A program made the position numbers and the translations under genes. Positions 25,520 through 35,789 of a stretch of 64,000 nucleotides of DNA are shown in pieces (the stretch's first letter is position 1; each line of letters opens with the position of its first letter). Location: assembly GCA_002946415.1 (NCBI GenBank), contig NJPS01000005.1:174888-238887 (forward strand), in the 5' to 3' direction. A model generated the notes under the pieces. The model was not told where the DNA came from, ran no database searches, and saw nothing but the letters and a program-made list of their open reading frames with translations. Origin of the DNA: Rutstroemia sp. NJR-2017a BVV2 (Eukaryota > Ascomycota > Leotiomycetes > Helotiales > Rutstroemiaceae).

Positions 25520-26060
25520 TTAAATTCTTTCAACTATTATAGAATTTAAATCTCGAATACTTATTTATATCTCGAAGATCTATATATCTAATATTATACT
25601 AACTTTTTCGAATATCGATCTTAATCTATTAGTTCTATTAGTAGCCGAAGAAAATAATATATTTGAACTAGTTAATATTTATAACGAAACTAGCTAAATC
25701 GAAAGAACTTCGATTAAAATAATAGAAAGAAGTTTGTTATCTAAAACTATTTCGACTAATTTATTTATTTTAGATGATTTTAACTTTTATTATCTTTGGT
25801 AAAATCTAAATAATCGAAATAATTAAACTAATACTAAGTTAATTCAATAAATTAAGAAATAAAACTTGGAATTAATTAATAAATCTAGGATTATTATATT
25901 TTTTAGAAGAGTTAGCAAATTAGTTTTAGATTTTATATTAGCTATATAAGTATTAGCTAGATATATTAATAATTGGCAAATACTAGCTAACTTAGGATCT
26001 AATTATTTACTAATTTTATTTACTTTAAAAAAGAAAAAAGAGCTAATATCTCTAAATAGA
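25520..26060 (+). pseudogene. LINE ORF2 apurinic-type endonuclease (copy F)
   Basis: The motif at 25773-25784 reads Asp-Asp-Phe-Asn, corresponding to the conserved Gly-Asp-Phe-Asn of exonuclease-endonuclease-phosphatase domains with Gly changed to Asp by a G-to-A transition. Downstream, Val-Leu-Asp-Phe near 25922 matches the Thr/Val-xx-Asp-Leu block. Gly-Ser-Asn-Tyr-Leu-Leu near 25998 matches the Ser-Asp-His block with Asp and His mutated. The enzyme would have nicked target DNA to prime reverse transcription. It is inactive here. Confidence 0.75.
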
Positions 26061-26749
26061 TAAAAATTAACTAATATTTATTTTAATACTAAGTTAATAA
26101 ATTAGGAACTTTTTTTAGACTATTTAGTTAAAATTATAAAGAAATTGATTATTCTAGCTAGTTCCTTTTCTGATTTTATTTGGCTAAATCTAAAATTAGA
26201 TAAGATAGTATAAAATTATCTAGAATTAATTAGTTCAAAACTATTATTACTAATTTAATTAGTAGTTAGCAAAACTATTCCAAAAACTAAATTTAGTTTA
26301 AAAGCTAAATCTTGGTAAACTCCTAAATTAAAAAGTCTAAGAAAATCGATAATACTAACTTAGAGAAAATTAAAAATTCAAAATAATCAAATTAGTTAAG
26401 GTTTTTATCAAGAATAGTATCAATTAGTTCAGAATCAGTATTTTTTAAAGATAAAACTAACTAAAAAGGATTATTAGAATATTTTTCTTGAAAATAATAA
26501 TTCTAAATTAATATTTAAAGTATTTAGCTATACTAAATCTTTCTCTAATCGATCTTTTCTAGTTATTCTAAGCAAAATTACTTTTAAAGAAAAAGAAACT
26601 ATTTTAAAAACTACTTTTTTTCTCTAATCTTCTAGTTTAATTAGTTCTAATTAGAAAGAATATAAAACAATAAATTGAAGTTAATCTAAGTTAGTTAGTA
26701 TCGAATTAATATTAGTCTATTTAACTAAAATTAAAGAGAAAATACTAGG

Positions 26750-27660
26750 ATCTAATAGAATTATTTAAGAAATTATCAATAAAACTTATTTAGTTATTTC
26801 TAAGATATTTTATAAGGTTTTCATTTATCTAATTGATCTTAGATATTATTTCCGATACTAGAAATAAGTAATTAGAACTATTTTCAAAAAACTAGTTAAA
26901 TCTGATTATTCAGTTCTAAAAGTTTATAAAGTAATCTTACTTCTCAATTATTTAGGTAAAATAAATAAGAGAATACTAGTAAAAAGACTAAGTTATTTAG
27001 TTAAAACAACTAATTTGCTATATAATTCCTAAATTAGTAAAAGATTTAAAAAATCAGTTATTAATACCGGATTATTACTAGCAAATAAAGTTCAAGAAAA
27101 TTATTTAAAAAGATATAAAATATCAGTTTTATTTTTGGATATTAAAAGAGCTTTCGATTATATCTCAAAAAACCAACTATTAGCTATTCTAAAAAGATTA
27201 AAACTACTAATTAGTTTAATTATTTAGGTTAATTATTTCTTGGAATACTGATTACTTTGCTTAAGTTTTGATAGCCAAATCAAATAATTCTAGTCTATTT
27301 TAACTAGTATTCTCCAAAGTAGTCTAATCTTACTAATTCTTTTTTTAATTTATATTAAAGAGCTTTTTCCATCGATTTCTATCTTAATCTAGTTATATAT
27401 AGATAATATCGTGCTAGCTACTAACTCAACTAGTTTCAAAAAGAATTATAAGATTTTAGAAAGAAAAGTTAGTAAATTATATATTTTAAGAGAAACTAGT
27501 AATATCGAATTCGATTTAATAAAAACAAAATTAATTTACTTTTTCGAGAATAAATAAGGAATTATTGAGACTAATTCGGTTAATTTACCGAATAATCAAT
27601 TAATACAACTTTCAAAAATAGTGAAATAGCTAGATATCTGATTTAATAATATTTGAAGTT
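26750..27660 (+). pseudogene. LINE ORF2 reverse transcriptase (copy F)
   Basis: Landmarks on the plus strand are Phe-Leu-Asp-Ile-Lys-Arg-Ala-Phe-Asp-Tyr (about 27130-27165), Leu-Ile-Leu-Phe-Leu-Ile-Tyr-Ile (about 27330-27355) and the active site Tyr-Ile-Asp-Asn at 27396-27407 followed by Ile-Val-Leu-Ala. The second catalytic Asp is Asn. The frame between 27100 and 27600 is only lightly interrupted, making this one of the better preserved copies. The Gypsy is inserted just downstream at 27661-27665. Confidence 0.85.
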
Positions 27661-27665
27661 TTAAC

Positions 27666-27851
27666 TGTGACAATATATCTCGAAAGAATCGAATATACCT
27701 TAGAATTAAGAACTAAAGAACTAAGAGAGCTTCAGAGCTCGAAGAGTCTATATACAAGAAGTGATCATATGACAATCATGTGCCTAGCTAACTCTATCTA
27801 GTTCTAGCTTGCGTCGGCCTGACTAAGCACGAAATCGTATATATCGTCACA
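27666..27851 (-). repeat. Gypsy 3' LTR
   Basis: This 186-bp repeat has intact TGTGAC...GTCACA ends, so TG...CA termini lie in a 6-bp inverted repeat. It differs from the other LTR at about 22 positions, all transitions by my reading, and is the less mutated of the two. Confidence 0.95.
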
Positions 27852-27866
27852 CTACCCCCCCCTTCA
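27852..27866 (-). promoter_or_regulatory. Gypsy polypurine tract
   Basis: Eight C residues at 27855-27862 plus TT read AAGGGGGGGG on the element's sense strand, three bases from the 3' LTR. This is the expected plus-strand primer site and fixes the element's orientation as minus. Confidence 0.85.
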
Positions 27867-28038
27867 ATAAGGCATACCCTCATGCCTTCTTATAGTTGCA
27901 TAATGGATTTGAAGCTAAAAACGAGTGTTATGGTCATTAAATGAGTGACGATAGGAAGCGCTTCTTTTGCGCCGGCGCTATAAATTGGTTACCCTCAAGG
28001 TAATCATAGTCTTCTTCTCCTTCTTGGTATAAGCGTAG

Positions 28039-28275
28039 CTATTCAGGAAGGAGCACAGGTGGGCCAGACAGTGCAGAGTTGGCCAAGTGGAAATCACGCA
28101 AAAACAGTAGCAAGGTCTTTAGATCGGATACCGAGTACCAGGTCAGATCGATATCGTAGTTTTGCCATTGGACACGATACATCAGTGATTTGCATTGTAG
28201 CTTATATACTAGGATCTGCTCGACGATATACTCGTCAGTACCAGTGATATTGATCGGCAGCAGAGGCTCATTATA
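28039..28275 (-). pseudogene. Gypsy integrase C-terminal chromodomain
   Basis: This frame continues from 28464-28276 after a single TAG (28276-28278). It ends at TAG 28039-28041. It contains Glu-Tyr-Ile-Val-Glu-Gln-Ile-Leu, then Met-Tyr-Arg-Val-Gln-Trp-Gln-Asn-Tyr, Leu-Thr-Trp-Tyr and a C-terminal Leu-Leu-Arg-Asp-Phe-His-like helix. This is the chromodomain pattern with aromatic residues Tyr, Trp and Tyr/Trp in cage positions. In chromoviruses the domain directs integration to H3K9-methylated heterochromatin. The upstream stop separates it from the integrase. Confidence 0.85.
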
Positions 28276-29460
28276 CTACGCAGGCAAGAGATTATCAGCT
28301 GCTTTGCATAGCTTCTCAGCAGGGAATATATCATAGATCCGTATAGTATCAGGGAGCTCCAATCGGTAGGAATGACCGATCTTCTCAAGCACTTTAAAGC
28401 GACCACCTATAGGGTAATCGAGCTTCTTGGACGGATATTGAGTCGGCAAGTATCGCATATCCAACTAGATATAGTCGCCTATATCGAAGTCTATAGATCT
28501 CCTATACTTGTTTGCGGACTCTGCTATATATACTTGAGCCTTTTGGATTGATTTGCGGGCGTATTCCAGTACTTCGCGATTCCTACAAGCATAAGTATAT
28601 ACTTCCTGCAGATTGAGGTCATCTATAGCAGACTGTGGTTCAGTTTTCCAGTCCTATAAGGTTCTAGGAGTATATCCGTAGAGCACCTCGAAGGGCGGTA
28701 GATCTCTAAGCAATATATACGGTAATATTAGTTAAGTATAATCTATCATAGGCAAGAACTCGGACCAGTTATCTTGGTAGTAGCTGACAAAGGGTCTTAG
28801 TCTCTGCTATAAGTACTGATTATAAATCTCGGTTTGGCCGTCAGTTTGCAGGTGATCTATAGTCGAGAGCTTGACCTTAGTACCTAGGATATCATTGAAC
28901 TCCTGCTAGAAACAGGAGACGAATTGTGGTCCTCTATCTGAAAGCATAGTAGTCGGGACTTTATAGTACCAGTAAATATATGTTAGGTAAAGCTTGGCTT
29001 GTTCTCGTACAGTGATCGATTTATAGTATAGGATCGTGATTGCTTACTTACTCAATCGATCGATGATCACCAGAATATTATCGTACCTGTACTTATCCTT
29101 GTTGAAGCTGTAGTAGTCCATTGTAACATACTCCCATATATATGTCGGAATGGGCAATAGGTGTAACAGTCCAGGGATCTTATCTCTTGGAACAGAGCTA
29201 TGGCAGCAGGTATAACAGTTGTACATATAGTTAGTGACGTCTATAGAGATGCTGCGCCAGTAGTACTGGTTTAAGAGTAATAGGAAGGTTTTCTTAATAC
29301 CTGGGTGAGCTGTCGATATGGTATCGTGCACTTCTCGGATGAGTAATATGCGGAGGTTGCCTGTATCGGGCACAATTAGTCGATTATGGTAGAGTAGTAG
29401 TCCATTTCTCAGCTCAAGGGTCGAATCACTTTTGAATACTTGGAGGTATAGCGACTGCAA
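28276..29460 (-). pseudogene. Gypsy integrase
   Basis: 29460-29044 encodes the zinc-binding N-terminus (His-Pro-Gly, then Cys-Tyr-Thr-Cys) and the first core Asp in Thr-Met-Asp-Tyr-Tyr. Continuing left, about 28930-28690 carries the Thr-Asp-Gly-Gln-Thr-Glu block with the catalytic Glu. The 28464-28276 segment, ending in a GPY/F-like Ile-Gly-Gly-Arg-Phe-Lys-Val-Leu-Glu-Lys-Ile, precedes the chromodomain. Several TAG/TAA stops lie between the open pieces. The enzyme would have joined cDNA ends to target DNA. Confidence 0.88.
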
Positions 29461-29689
29461 ACTTTTCTGATCGCGATTTGCCTGTAGAATATGTGTAATG
29501 AGATCCCAAGAGTTTGATATAGCGTTTAAGTTGAGCGAGCTAATAGTCGACTGATCGATTGGGTCGAAATAGGCTCGAATGCGAGAGGCTAGGATCTTAG
29601 GGTCGAGCTGCGAGTCTTTAAGTAGCTGTTGATTACGATACTTTTTCTTTGTCCTATTCTGAGAGTCGAGCTCATCGATTTTGCGTATC

Positions 29690-30130
29690 AGTGTATCTGC
29701 TAGAGGGTTCTCTTTGCTAGGTCGATAGGTGATCAGGAAGTGGTAATCTGCTAGTAGTTCTGTCTATCGAGCTTGCCTTGTATTAAGAGTCTTAGTTGTT
29801 ATGAAGTATTCTAATACTTTGTGGTCTGTAAAAACTCTGATCTGATGGGGAGTACTGGTAAGCTCAGTGTGCTAGTATGCGAACGATTTAACGATTGCAA
29901 GCATTTCTTTGTTGTATACCTTATAGTTGAGTTCTACGGTCTGTATGGTCTTGGAGTAGAAAGCGATAGGTAACCAGTTATCTCTATGTTTCTGCAAGAG
30001 CATACTTGCCACTACACTATCTGATATATCTGTTTCAAGTATATAGGGGAGATTATGGTCGTAGTACTATAATAGGGGTACAGTTGTTAAGGTCTCCTTA
30101 AGCGTATCGAATACTTGTTAGTAGGTAGCA
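29690..30130 (-). pseudogene. Gypsy RNase H
   Basis: The minus-strand reading contains Leu-Glu-Thr-Asp-Ile-Ser-Asp (former Asp-Ala-Ser block), Trp-Leu-Pro-Ile-Ala-Phe-Tyr-Ser-Lys, Glu-Leu-Asn-Tyr...Asn-Lys-Glu-Met-Leu-Ala-Ile-Val and [10 protein letters not shown]. These are the diagnostic Gypsy RNase H motifs in order. A few stops interrupt (for example the TAG for Gln/Trp after Ala-Tyr). It sits between reverse transcriptase and integrase as expected. Confidence 0.88.
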
Positions 30131-30423
30131 TCGAAGTCGAAGTGTATTCCAGTCTTGGTTAAGTAGATCAGGGGTTTCGCAATTACTCCAAAGTTGTGGA
30201 TAAAGTACCTGTAGAAGTTATAGAAGTCTAAAAAGGATTGAATACCTTTGACTATAGTTAGATATTGCTATTATTGTACGATAGATACTTTCTCTGGGTC
30301 TACCTCGATACTATTAGTTGAGACTATGAAGTCTAAGTACTTAGTATGTTTTATATCAAATTCGCATTTCTTAATATCGGTTTGGAGGCCGGTATCTTCA
30401 AGTTGTTGTAGGACTAGATATAC

Positions 30424-31074
30424 TTATACGGTATATTCAAGCTCATTCTCAGAGTAAATGAAGATATTATCGAGGTAAGCAGTATAGAATATATCTAGGT
30501 AGTCGAACAGAATATTATTTATATAATACTGGTAGGTTGTAGGGCCATTAGTTAGTCCAAAAGGTATAACTTTATATTTGTAGGCTCCGTAATATATCCG
30601 AAAAGTAGTATACTCTTCAGAAGTAGGATCTATATAGATATAATGGAAGGTTTGGCGGATATCAAGTTTAGTGAATACTTTAGCTTTAGCTAGTTGTGCG
30701 AGGGTTTCGTCAATTAAGGGTAAGGGATAGCGATCTTTGCGGGTAAGAGTATTAAGGGTACGAAAATCGATGTAAAAGCGTAAACTACTATTGGGCTTCT
30801 TCACAAATAAGATAGGGGTAGCGAAGGGTGCTTGACTGGGCTCAATAAAGCCTTTGGATAGGTTATCGGTTAAATACTCCTTTACTGTTTCAAGCTCCTC
30901 AACCGATATCTTGTAGAGCAGACTGTATTTCAATGTACTTGTGTTATTGTTCTCAAGCTCGATCTTGTGGTTGTATTGTCGGTGGGGGGGTAGTAGGTCG
31001 GATTCTCTCTTGGAGAATATGTAAGTATAGTTCATATATTTGTCCGGAATCGGTAGCTCGGCCTCGGTATCCAT
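30424..31074 (-). pseudogene. Gypsy reverse transcriptase
   Basis: This open frame of 216 codons is part of Pol. Visible blocks are Phe-Ile-Glu-Pro-Ser-Gln-Ala-Pro-Phe-Ala-Thr-Pro (template grip), Leu-Arg-Phe-Tyr-Ile-Asp-Phe-Arg-Thr-Leu-Asn, Phe-Thr-Lys-Leu-Asp-Ile-Arg, and Pro-Phe-Gly-Leu-Thr-Asn-Gly-Pro. The active site is at 30466-30477 (Tyr-Leu-Asp-Asn-Ile-Phe-Ile-Tyr-Ser). Asn replaces the second catalytic Asp. The ATG at 31074 is an internal Met, not the Pol start. Gypsy order and the downstream RNase H support the call strongly. Confidence 0.93.
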
Positions 31075-31839
31075 TGACAGGATCGACTGTATAGCGGTAT
31101 ATCGATTTGTAGACTTAAGTAATTGGATAATAAGATCATCTATTTGAGAGTATTGGTCTTAATGAGCTCGTTATTGGTCGATCAGAGAGTCGATCTTCTG
31201 GAGGGTAACTGAGAAGAGCTTGTAATTGCTGTGCTTCTTGTAGATTAGGTTCAGAGCTGTGTTACTGATAGACTTGATCTCAACGATAGCGGGCTTATGT
31301 TCTGCTTGAGGCTACTAGAGAGGTTTGGGTACTCTCTTGAGGGTAGGTAGAGGTAGATTATCTTTTCTCTTTAGTTTCTTCTCTATAGTCTTGATCTCCT
31401 TGGCTTGTGTACTTTGCTATAATGATCTATTGATGATATAGACGATATCTAGTTTGTTGATCTGTATAACTGAGCTTGTTGTTTCACCTTTAGGGGTCTT
31501 CTTCAAGATTATAATCCTATGAGCTGGTATACTTGAGCTTAGAGCAGGATTTAACCTGCTGGACAGGGCAAATTGTGTTAGTGGTACTACTAGCTATAAG
31601 TTTGAGTTATCCAACAATAAGAGGTTTAGATCGGTTGGTTGTTTCTTCTGCTAGTAGTTATCGAGTTGTCGATCTCTATGCTCTGTATCGGTCTGATGAT
31701 ATTGGTTAACTATTTGATCTTCTCGGAGTTGGATACGAATATTGTATATATATATTGTAGTACGAGGGATATCCTTGGGCCAGTATAGTCTTCCCTTGGT
31801 ATAATCGATAAGAATGCGGTTTTCTGCTAGCTAGTAGCG

Positions 31840-32169
31840 GCCTAGGATTACTGCTTATGTACCTAAGTAGGTGATTAAAAAGGGGGTAAATGATTGGATA
31901 TAGCTATCGACTGTAAGATTAAGTAAAGTATAATATATAATTTTGGGGCCTTTAATACCGTTATAGTCTTTGATCTATAAGGGTGTTTTTAATGAGTGTA
32001 AAATGGGTTTAAAGAAAGGAGATAGATACTTAAGGAAAGTGGTATCGATGAATACGAAGCTATTTGCTCCTGAGTTAATAAGAGCTTTGGTTGGAAAGGA
32101 GAGTCTATTTTTAGCTAAGATATAGAATGTTGTTATATATTCTCCGTCCATTAGTTTTGTCAAGTCCAA
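31840..32169 (-). pseudogene. Gypsy aspartic protease
   Basis: The frame 32169-31975 (64 codons) contains Lys-Ala-Leu-Ile-Asn-Ser-Gly-Ala-Asn-Ser-Phe-Val-Phe-Ile-Asp. This is the retropepsin (Leu-Ile-Asp-Ser-Gly-Ala) box with the catalytic Asp changed to Asn by a G-to-A transition, so the protease is dead. It lies between gag and reverse transcriptase. The downstream flap region is interrupted by stops. Confidence 0.82.
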
Positions 32170-32383
32170 ATATCTTATATCTCTTAGCCTATCTAGAAAG
32201 GAGTCTTTTACTAGATAGTACCTTTTGCTCGATCCATTTCTTTATAAATAGTCTGAGTTACCACCTCTACTTGTATAATAGGATCTTAATCCTTAGGGAT
32301 ATCCGAGAGAGCTTCTTCTTCGTTACTTTCTTCTTAATATTCCACTATGTTAACGGTACAAGGGGTTTGAGATCTAGCCCGAT

Positions 32384-33650
32384 CTATATTCGTACAGAAG
32401 GGGTTAGTATCCTTATTGGTAACTGGTAGCTGTATATAGGTGGTATAGTCAAGTATAAAGTAATGAGGGGTTTGGGGCAATAATGAGGTACTTGTACAAA
32501 TATATATCGGGTTGATTGTAGTAGGAATAGGCTTTGCTTATTGTATGAGTTCTTGCTTGTTATTTGAGTAAGTAGTATTTTACCTTTTTCGAGAAATACC
32601 TTTGTTGTAAAAGTAGTAGATCGTATTAATAATCTTGATATTAGCTTCAGTTGCATCGATATAGTGATACAATCGAATATCCTCATTTAGGGAGCAACTA
32701 TTCAGAAAGGCTATAGAGTATATATATTTATAAAATAGGGTAACTTTAGTAGCCAAGTTATCCTATAGGTCCTCTGTATTAGTCTTTCATACTAGTGATA
32801 CAAGAAGGCAAAATTCTCTATAGAATTCCTTGAACAGTATTCCTTCTTATATATACAAAACTCTAAACTGATCTCTAGTATATTCACACTTTGTAGGATT
32901 AGTTAAGAAGTCTGCAACCTATATAACGATCTCTTCAGTACTGAGATATAGCGACTACTGGAGGTAAAAGCCTTCTATATAGTCTAAAGCAGTACCTTCC
33001 AATTAGTCCAATATATACTAGTATTTAAGTCCCTGCGAACTCAAAGTTTCGGTATATACTTCCAAACGATTAGTGATAATAGCTCGCTATAAAGATACTC
33101 TGAACTATTAGCTATTACTCAGCTTATTAGTCATATTGGTAACCTTAGGTAGGTAATTCTACGACCTTGATCCTATAGATTCTGTAGTCGAGAAATATTA
33201 TAGTAGCTAACTAGCCTATTGCGGATCGCTATAAACTACTTATAGGTCATTTGCGGTTATATGATCGAACTGTACTTATGAGGGCTATAGGTATACCTAT
33301 ATTGCTTCCTGCTCAATAAACTGTTGTATTTGGATACTCTGAAACTATCTCTTGAGGTTAGCGATCTGTTCTCTTATTTGCCTAAAAAGTTCTTGATTAT
33401 CTTGAGTTGGAGGCTCGGAAGCAAGGGGATCGGTAGCCTTATTATAACCGAAATATATTAGCGACTTATCTAATACTCTTGATCTTTGGGAGATATTAGC
33501 AAAGAGAGGTATTACTAGTAAGGCGAATTGCTCTCTTCTTTGAGTCTCCGAATTATCAGATACAGAGCTATATATTCTTGATTCTCCTAGTGAGAGGTCG
33601 AGAGGTACTTTACTTTGTTCGGCTAGGTAAGGGGGAGGTATTTAGTATAT
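32384..33650 (-). pseudogene. Gypsy gag
   Basis: Gag is fragmented. Near 33300-33420 the minus-strand reading has a charged helical stretch (Gln-Glu-Leu-Phe-Arg-Gln-Ile-Arg-Glu-Gln, then Phe-Gln-Ser-Ile-Gln-Ile-Gln-Gln-Phe), probably a coiled coil of Gag. The 100-codon frame 32686-32384 lies before the protease and may be the C-terminal part. No zinc knuckle is visible. The gag start was not located. Confidence 0.5.
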
Positions 33651-33824
33651 AGTGAGATAATAGAGAGGATTTGTAAATAATTATAAATAATAAAGGGTAT
33701 CCTGTATCGAGCCTTGTATTTAGAATTGGGTCTTCTCCTACTATTCTGGATCGATATTCCGGTAAGGAGGTAAATAAGACTAATATTATTAGAGGCTATC
33801 AGGTATAGCCAACGTAGTTAGATA

Positions 33825-33836
33825 AGTTCTTAATAA
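33825..33836 (-). promoter_or_regulatory. Gypsy primer-binding site region
   Basis: The sense sequence directly inside the 5' LTR reads TATTAAGAACTT, compatible with a TGG-starting tRNA 3'-end complement after G-to-A change. The tRNA was not identified. Confidence 0.4.
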
Positions 33837-34022
33837 TATAACAATATATCTCGAAAGAATCGAATATATCTTAGAATTAAGAATTAAAGAACTAAGAGAG
33901 CTTTAGAGCTCGAAGAGTCTATATATAAGAAGTAATTATATAATAATTATGTACCTAGCTAACTCTATCTAGTCCTAGCTTATATTGGCCTAACTAAATA
34001 CGAAATCGTATATATCGTTATA
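33837..34022 (-). repeat. Gypsy 5' LTR
   Basis: This 186-bp partner of 27666-27851 has ends converted to TATAAC...GTTATA. Nearly all differences from the 3' LTR are losses of C or G here, so RIP has struck this end harder. Confidence 0.95.
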
Positions 34023-34027
34023 TTAAC

Positions 34028-35200
34028 TAATATATCTCAACTAGAATTAATCAAACTAAATTAGCTTTTTTGAGAGCTAATCAACTAGCTAATACTGAAA
34101 ATAGATTTTCACTTTTTGTAATATATTAACTATATATCGTTTATATTATCAATATCTCAGATTATAGATCTCTTATATAGTAAAAAGAATAAGTTAAATT
34201 TAAAACTTAATTCCAATATTTACAAAATTTAGTTTTTTGGAAAATCCTTAAAGTATTTAGAATTAGTTTAATAATTTCTATAGAAATAGAAGTTATATTA
34301 GTATCTCTCTAGATTTATTTAAATACTATTAGCTATTAATATATTATTAGAATTCTCAAAATAGCTGAAAATTATCTAATTTTCAAAGAAATTTAGATTA
34401 AATTGAAGACTAATAGTTAGTTTCAGAATTATTCAATACCAACTTAAAAAGAACTAGCTAAAATAATCTAAATAAAACAAATTAGATACTTAATATATCT
34501 ACTAATTCACTTTTAGTATTTAGAATTAATTAGTTCTTTTAAATTTCCACTTTGGGTAACTATTCCTTATTTGGTTGAAATTAGTAAACTATCTAAAGAA
34601 TTAGAAACTGAAAATTATAAAAACTCGACTATTTTACTAACTCCAAACCAATACTCAATCTATATAAATAGATTAGAACTAGTAAATCAAAAAAGAATCG
34701 GAATTAGTTTAGTTCTTTTTAACTCTAATCAGAACCTAATTTAGAAATCTAGTTGAAATATTGGGATTAGTTAGCTAGTTTATAACAGCGAACTAGCCGG
34801 AATAACTGAAGGAATTAAACTAATAAACGAAATAATTCAAAAAAATCAAGAATTTACTATTTTCTCAGATAATCAAATTGCTTTATAAAGATTAAAATTA
34901 CTTAGTAATAAATCTGAACAAAACTAGGTAGTACTAGTTTATAAAGCTAGCTAAGAAATAGTTGAAAAAGGAGCTAAAATTAAATTAGCTTAGATTCCTA
35001 ACTATTTTAAGATACTAGACAACGAAAAAGTAAATCTACTAACCAAATCGGGAACGAAAATGGATTCTAGGATTAATATAACTAATCTCAACTATCTAGA
35101 AACTTAAATTAAACAAATTAAAAATCAAAAATAATCTAAATTTCTTTTAAATACTTTAGAAACTAAGTTACTTAATTTAACTAGCTATTTAAGAATTTTT
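34028..35200 (+). pseudogene. LINE ORF2 RNase H region (copy F)
   Basis: This is the continuation of ORF2 after the Gypsy. RNase H runs from about 34670 to 35090 and ends with Leu-Asp-Asn-Glu-Lys-Val-Asn-Leu-Leu-Thr-Lys-Ser-Gly-Thr (about 35012-35055). This matches the conserved terminal RNase H helix of LINEs (GNExADxLAK-type) with transition-type substitutions. Earlier blocks include Tyr-Asn-Ser-Glu-Leu-Ala-Gly-Ile near 34783 and Phe-Ser-Asp-Asn near 34861. Stops are TAA/TAG only as far as I read. Confidence 0.8.
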
Positions 35201-35272
35201 AAACTCTTTTCTCAAAATCGAATCCAGATTCCAATTTCGACTAAAAAGGCTATTATTAGTATTTTTTATTAG

Positions 35273-35560
35273 TTGAAAATCGGATATAGTTATTTAAAAT
35301 TATATATATATTTATTAGAATATACTAGTAATAATAAATATATTTGTAGAGCTAAAGAGACTCCTAAGTATTTAATTTTAAGTTATTCTCTTTTTAATCT
35401 AGCTCGGACTAAACTAAAAGATAAATTAGCTACAAATTATTTATTACTTCTACTTCTTTTTGATATCAGCTCCGGAATCAAAACTAGTATAAGTTATTTA
35501 AGCAAGACAAATATCTATATTCGAAAATATTATTTAGTCTATAAACTAGAAGATAATTAA
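35273..35560 (+). pseudogene. LINE ORF2 C-terminal segment (copy F)
   Basis: This 95-codon open stretch is homologous to 2961-3248. The first knuckle Cys and the Lys-Glu-Thr block remain, but the His and last Cys have changed to Tyr. It ends at TAA 35558-35560, probably the genuine ORF2 stop since all copies end at this position. The 3' UTR follows. Confidence 0.85.
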
Positions 35561-35693
35561 ATTGGAATCTTCTTAGTTTTATCAAATTTTCATTTTTCTT
35601 TTATTTTATTTTCATTATCTAGAATTAGCTTCTTATTATTTCTTGATATTATTTGGCTTAAAAATATATTTAAAATACTACTACTACTTAGCT

Positions 35694-35713
35694 GCTAGCG
35701 GCTAGCCGCTAGC
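35694..35713 (+). other. LINE 3' UTR palindrome (copy F)
   Basis: GCTAGCGGCTAGCCGCTAGC is a perfect 20-bp palindrome at the position occupied by the TGAAG-loop hairpin in C, D and O. Copy H (39109-39128) has the same type. This marks a second LINE subfamily with a different hairpin apex. Confidence 0.8.
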
Positions 35714-35789
35714 TGACCTACTATAGTCTTAGACTCAAAAAGGTTGTTAAAATAATAAATCAATCAATCAATTATTGATAATAACTTTA

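Larger units (their letters stand above)
27666..34022 (-). mobile_element. Gypsy chromovirus LTR retrotransposon
   Basis: This 6,357-bp element is inserted in LINE F with a 5-bp duplication (TTAAC at 27661-27665 and 34023-34027). The LTRs are 186 bp each. Reading the minus strand from right to left: gag, protease, reverse transcriptase, RNase H, integrase and a chromodomain, the Gypsy/chromovirus order. A polypurine tract abuts the left (3') LTR. It is much less mutated than the surrounding LINEs: frames of 216 and 138 codons survive, but stops and key-residue changes inactivate it. As the innermost insertion of this nest it is younger than F and the Copia. Confidence 0.95.
23639..35774 (+). 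mobile_element. LINE family 1 copy F, full length, split by Gypsy
   Basis: This plus-strand LINE is flanked by a 15-bp duplication (TTAATAATAACTTCA at 23624-23638, TTGATAATAACTTTA at 35775-35789; transitions only). It is split into 23639-27665 and 34023-35774, which join to about 5.77 kb once one Gypsy duplication is removed, close to copy D. It carries ORF1 (about 23700-25400), endonuclease, reverse transcriptase, RNase H, C-terminal knuckle, a 20-bp palindrome and an (AATC)n tail ending at 35774. It is inserted in the Copia 3' region. Confidence 0.94.

Noticed and set aside
27851..27866. C-rich run as a telomere-like or G-quadruplex feature.
   Set aside because: Its position directly inside the 3' LTR makes it the polypurine tract of the Gypsy.
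28059..28464. Overlapping ORFs on both strands at the left end of the Gypsy.
   Set aside because: The minus-strand chromodomain/integrase frame explains the region; the plus-strand 62-codon and the other minus-strand 65-codon frames are shadows.
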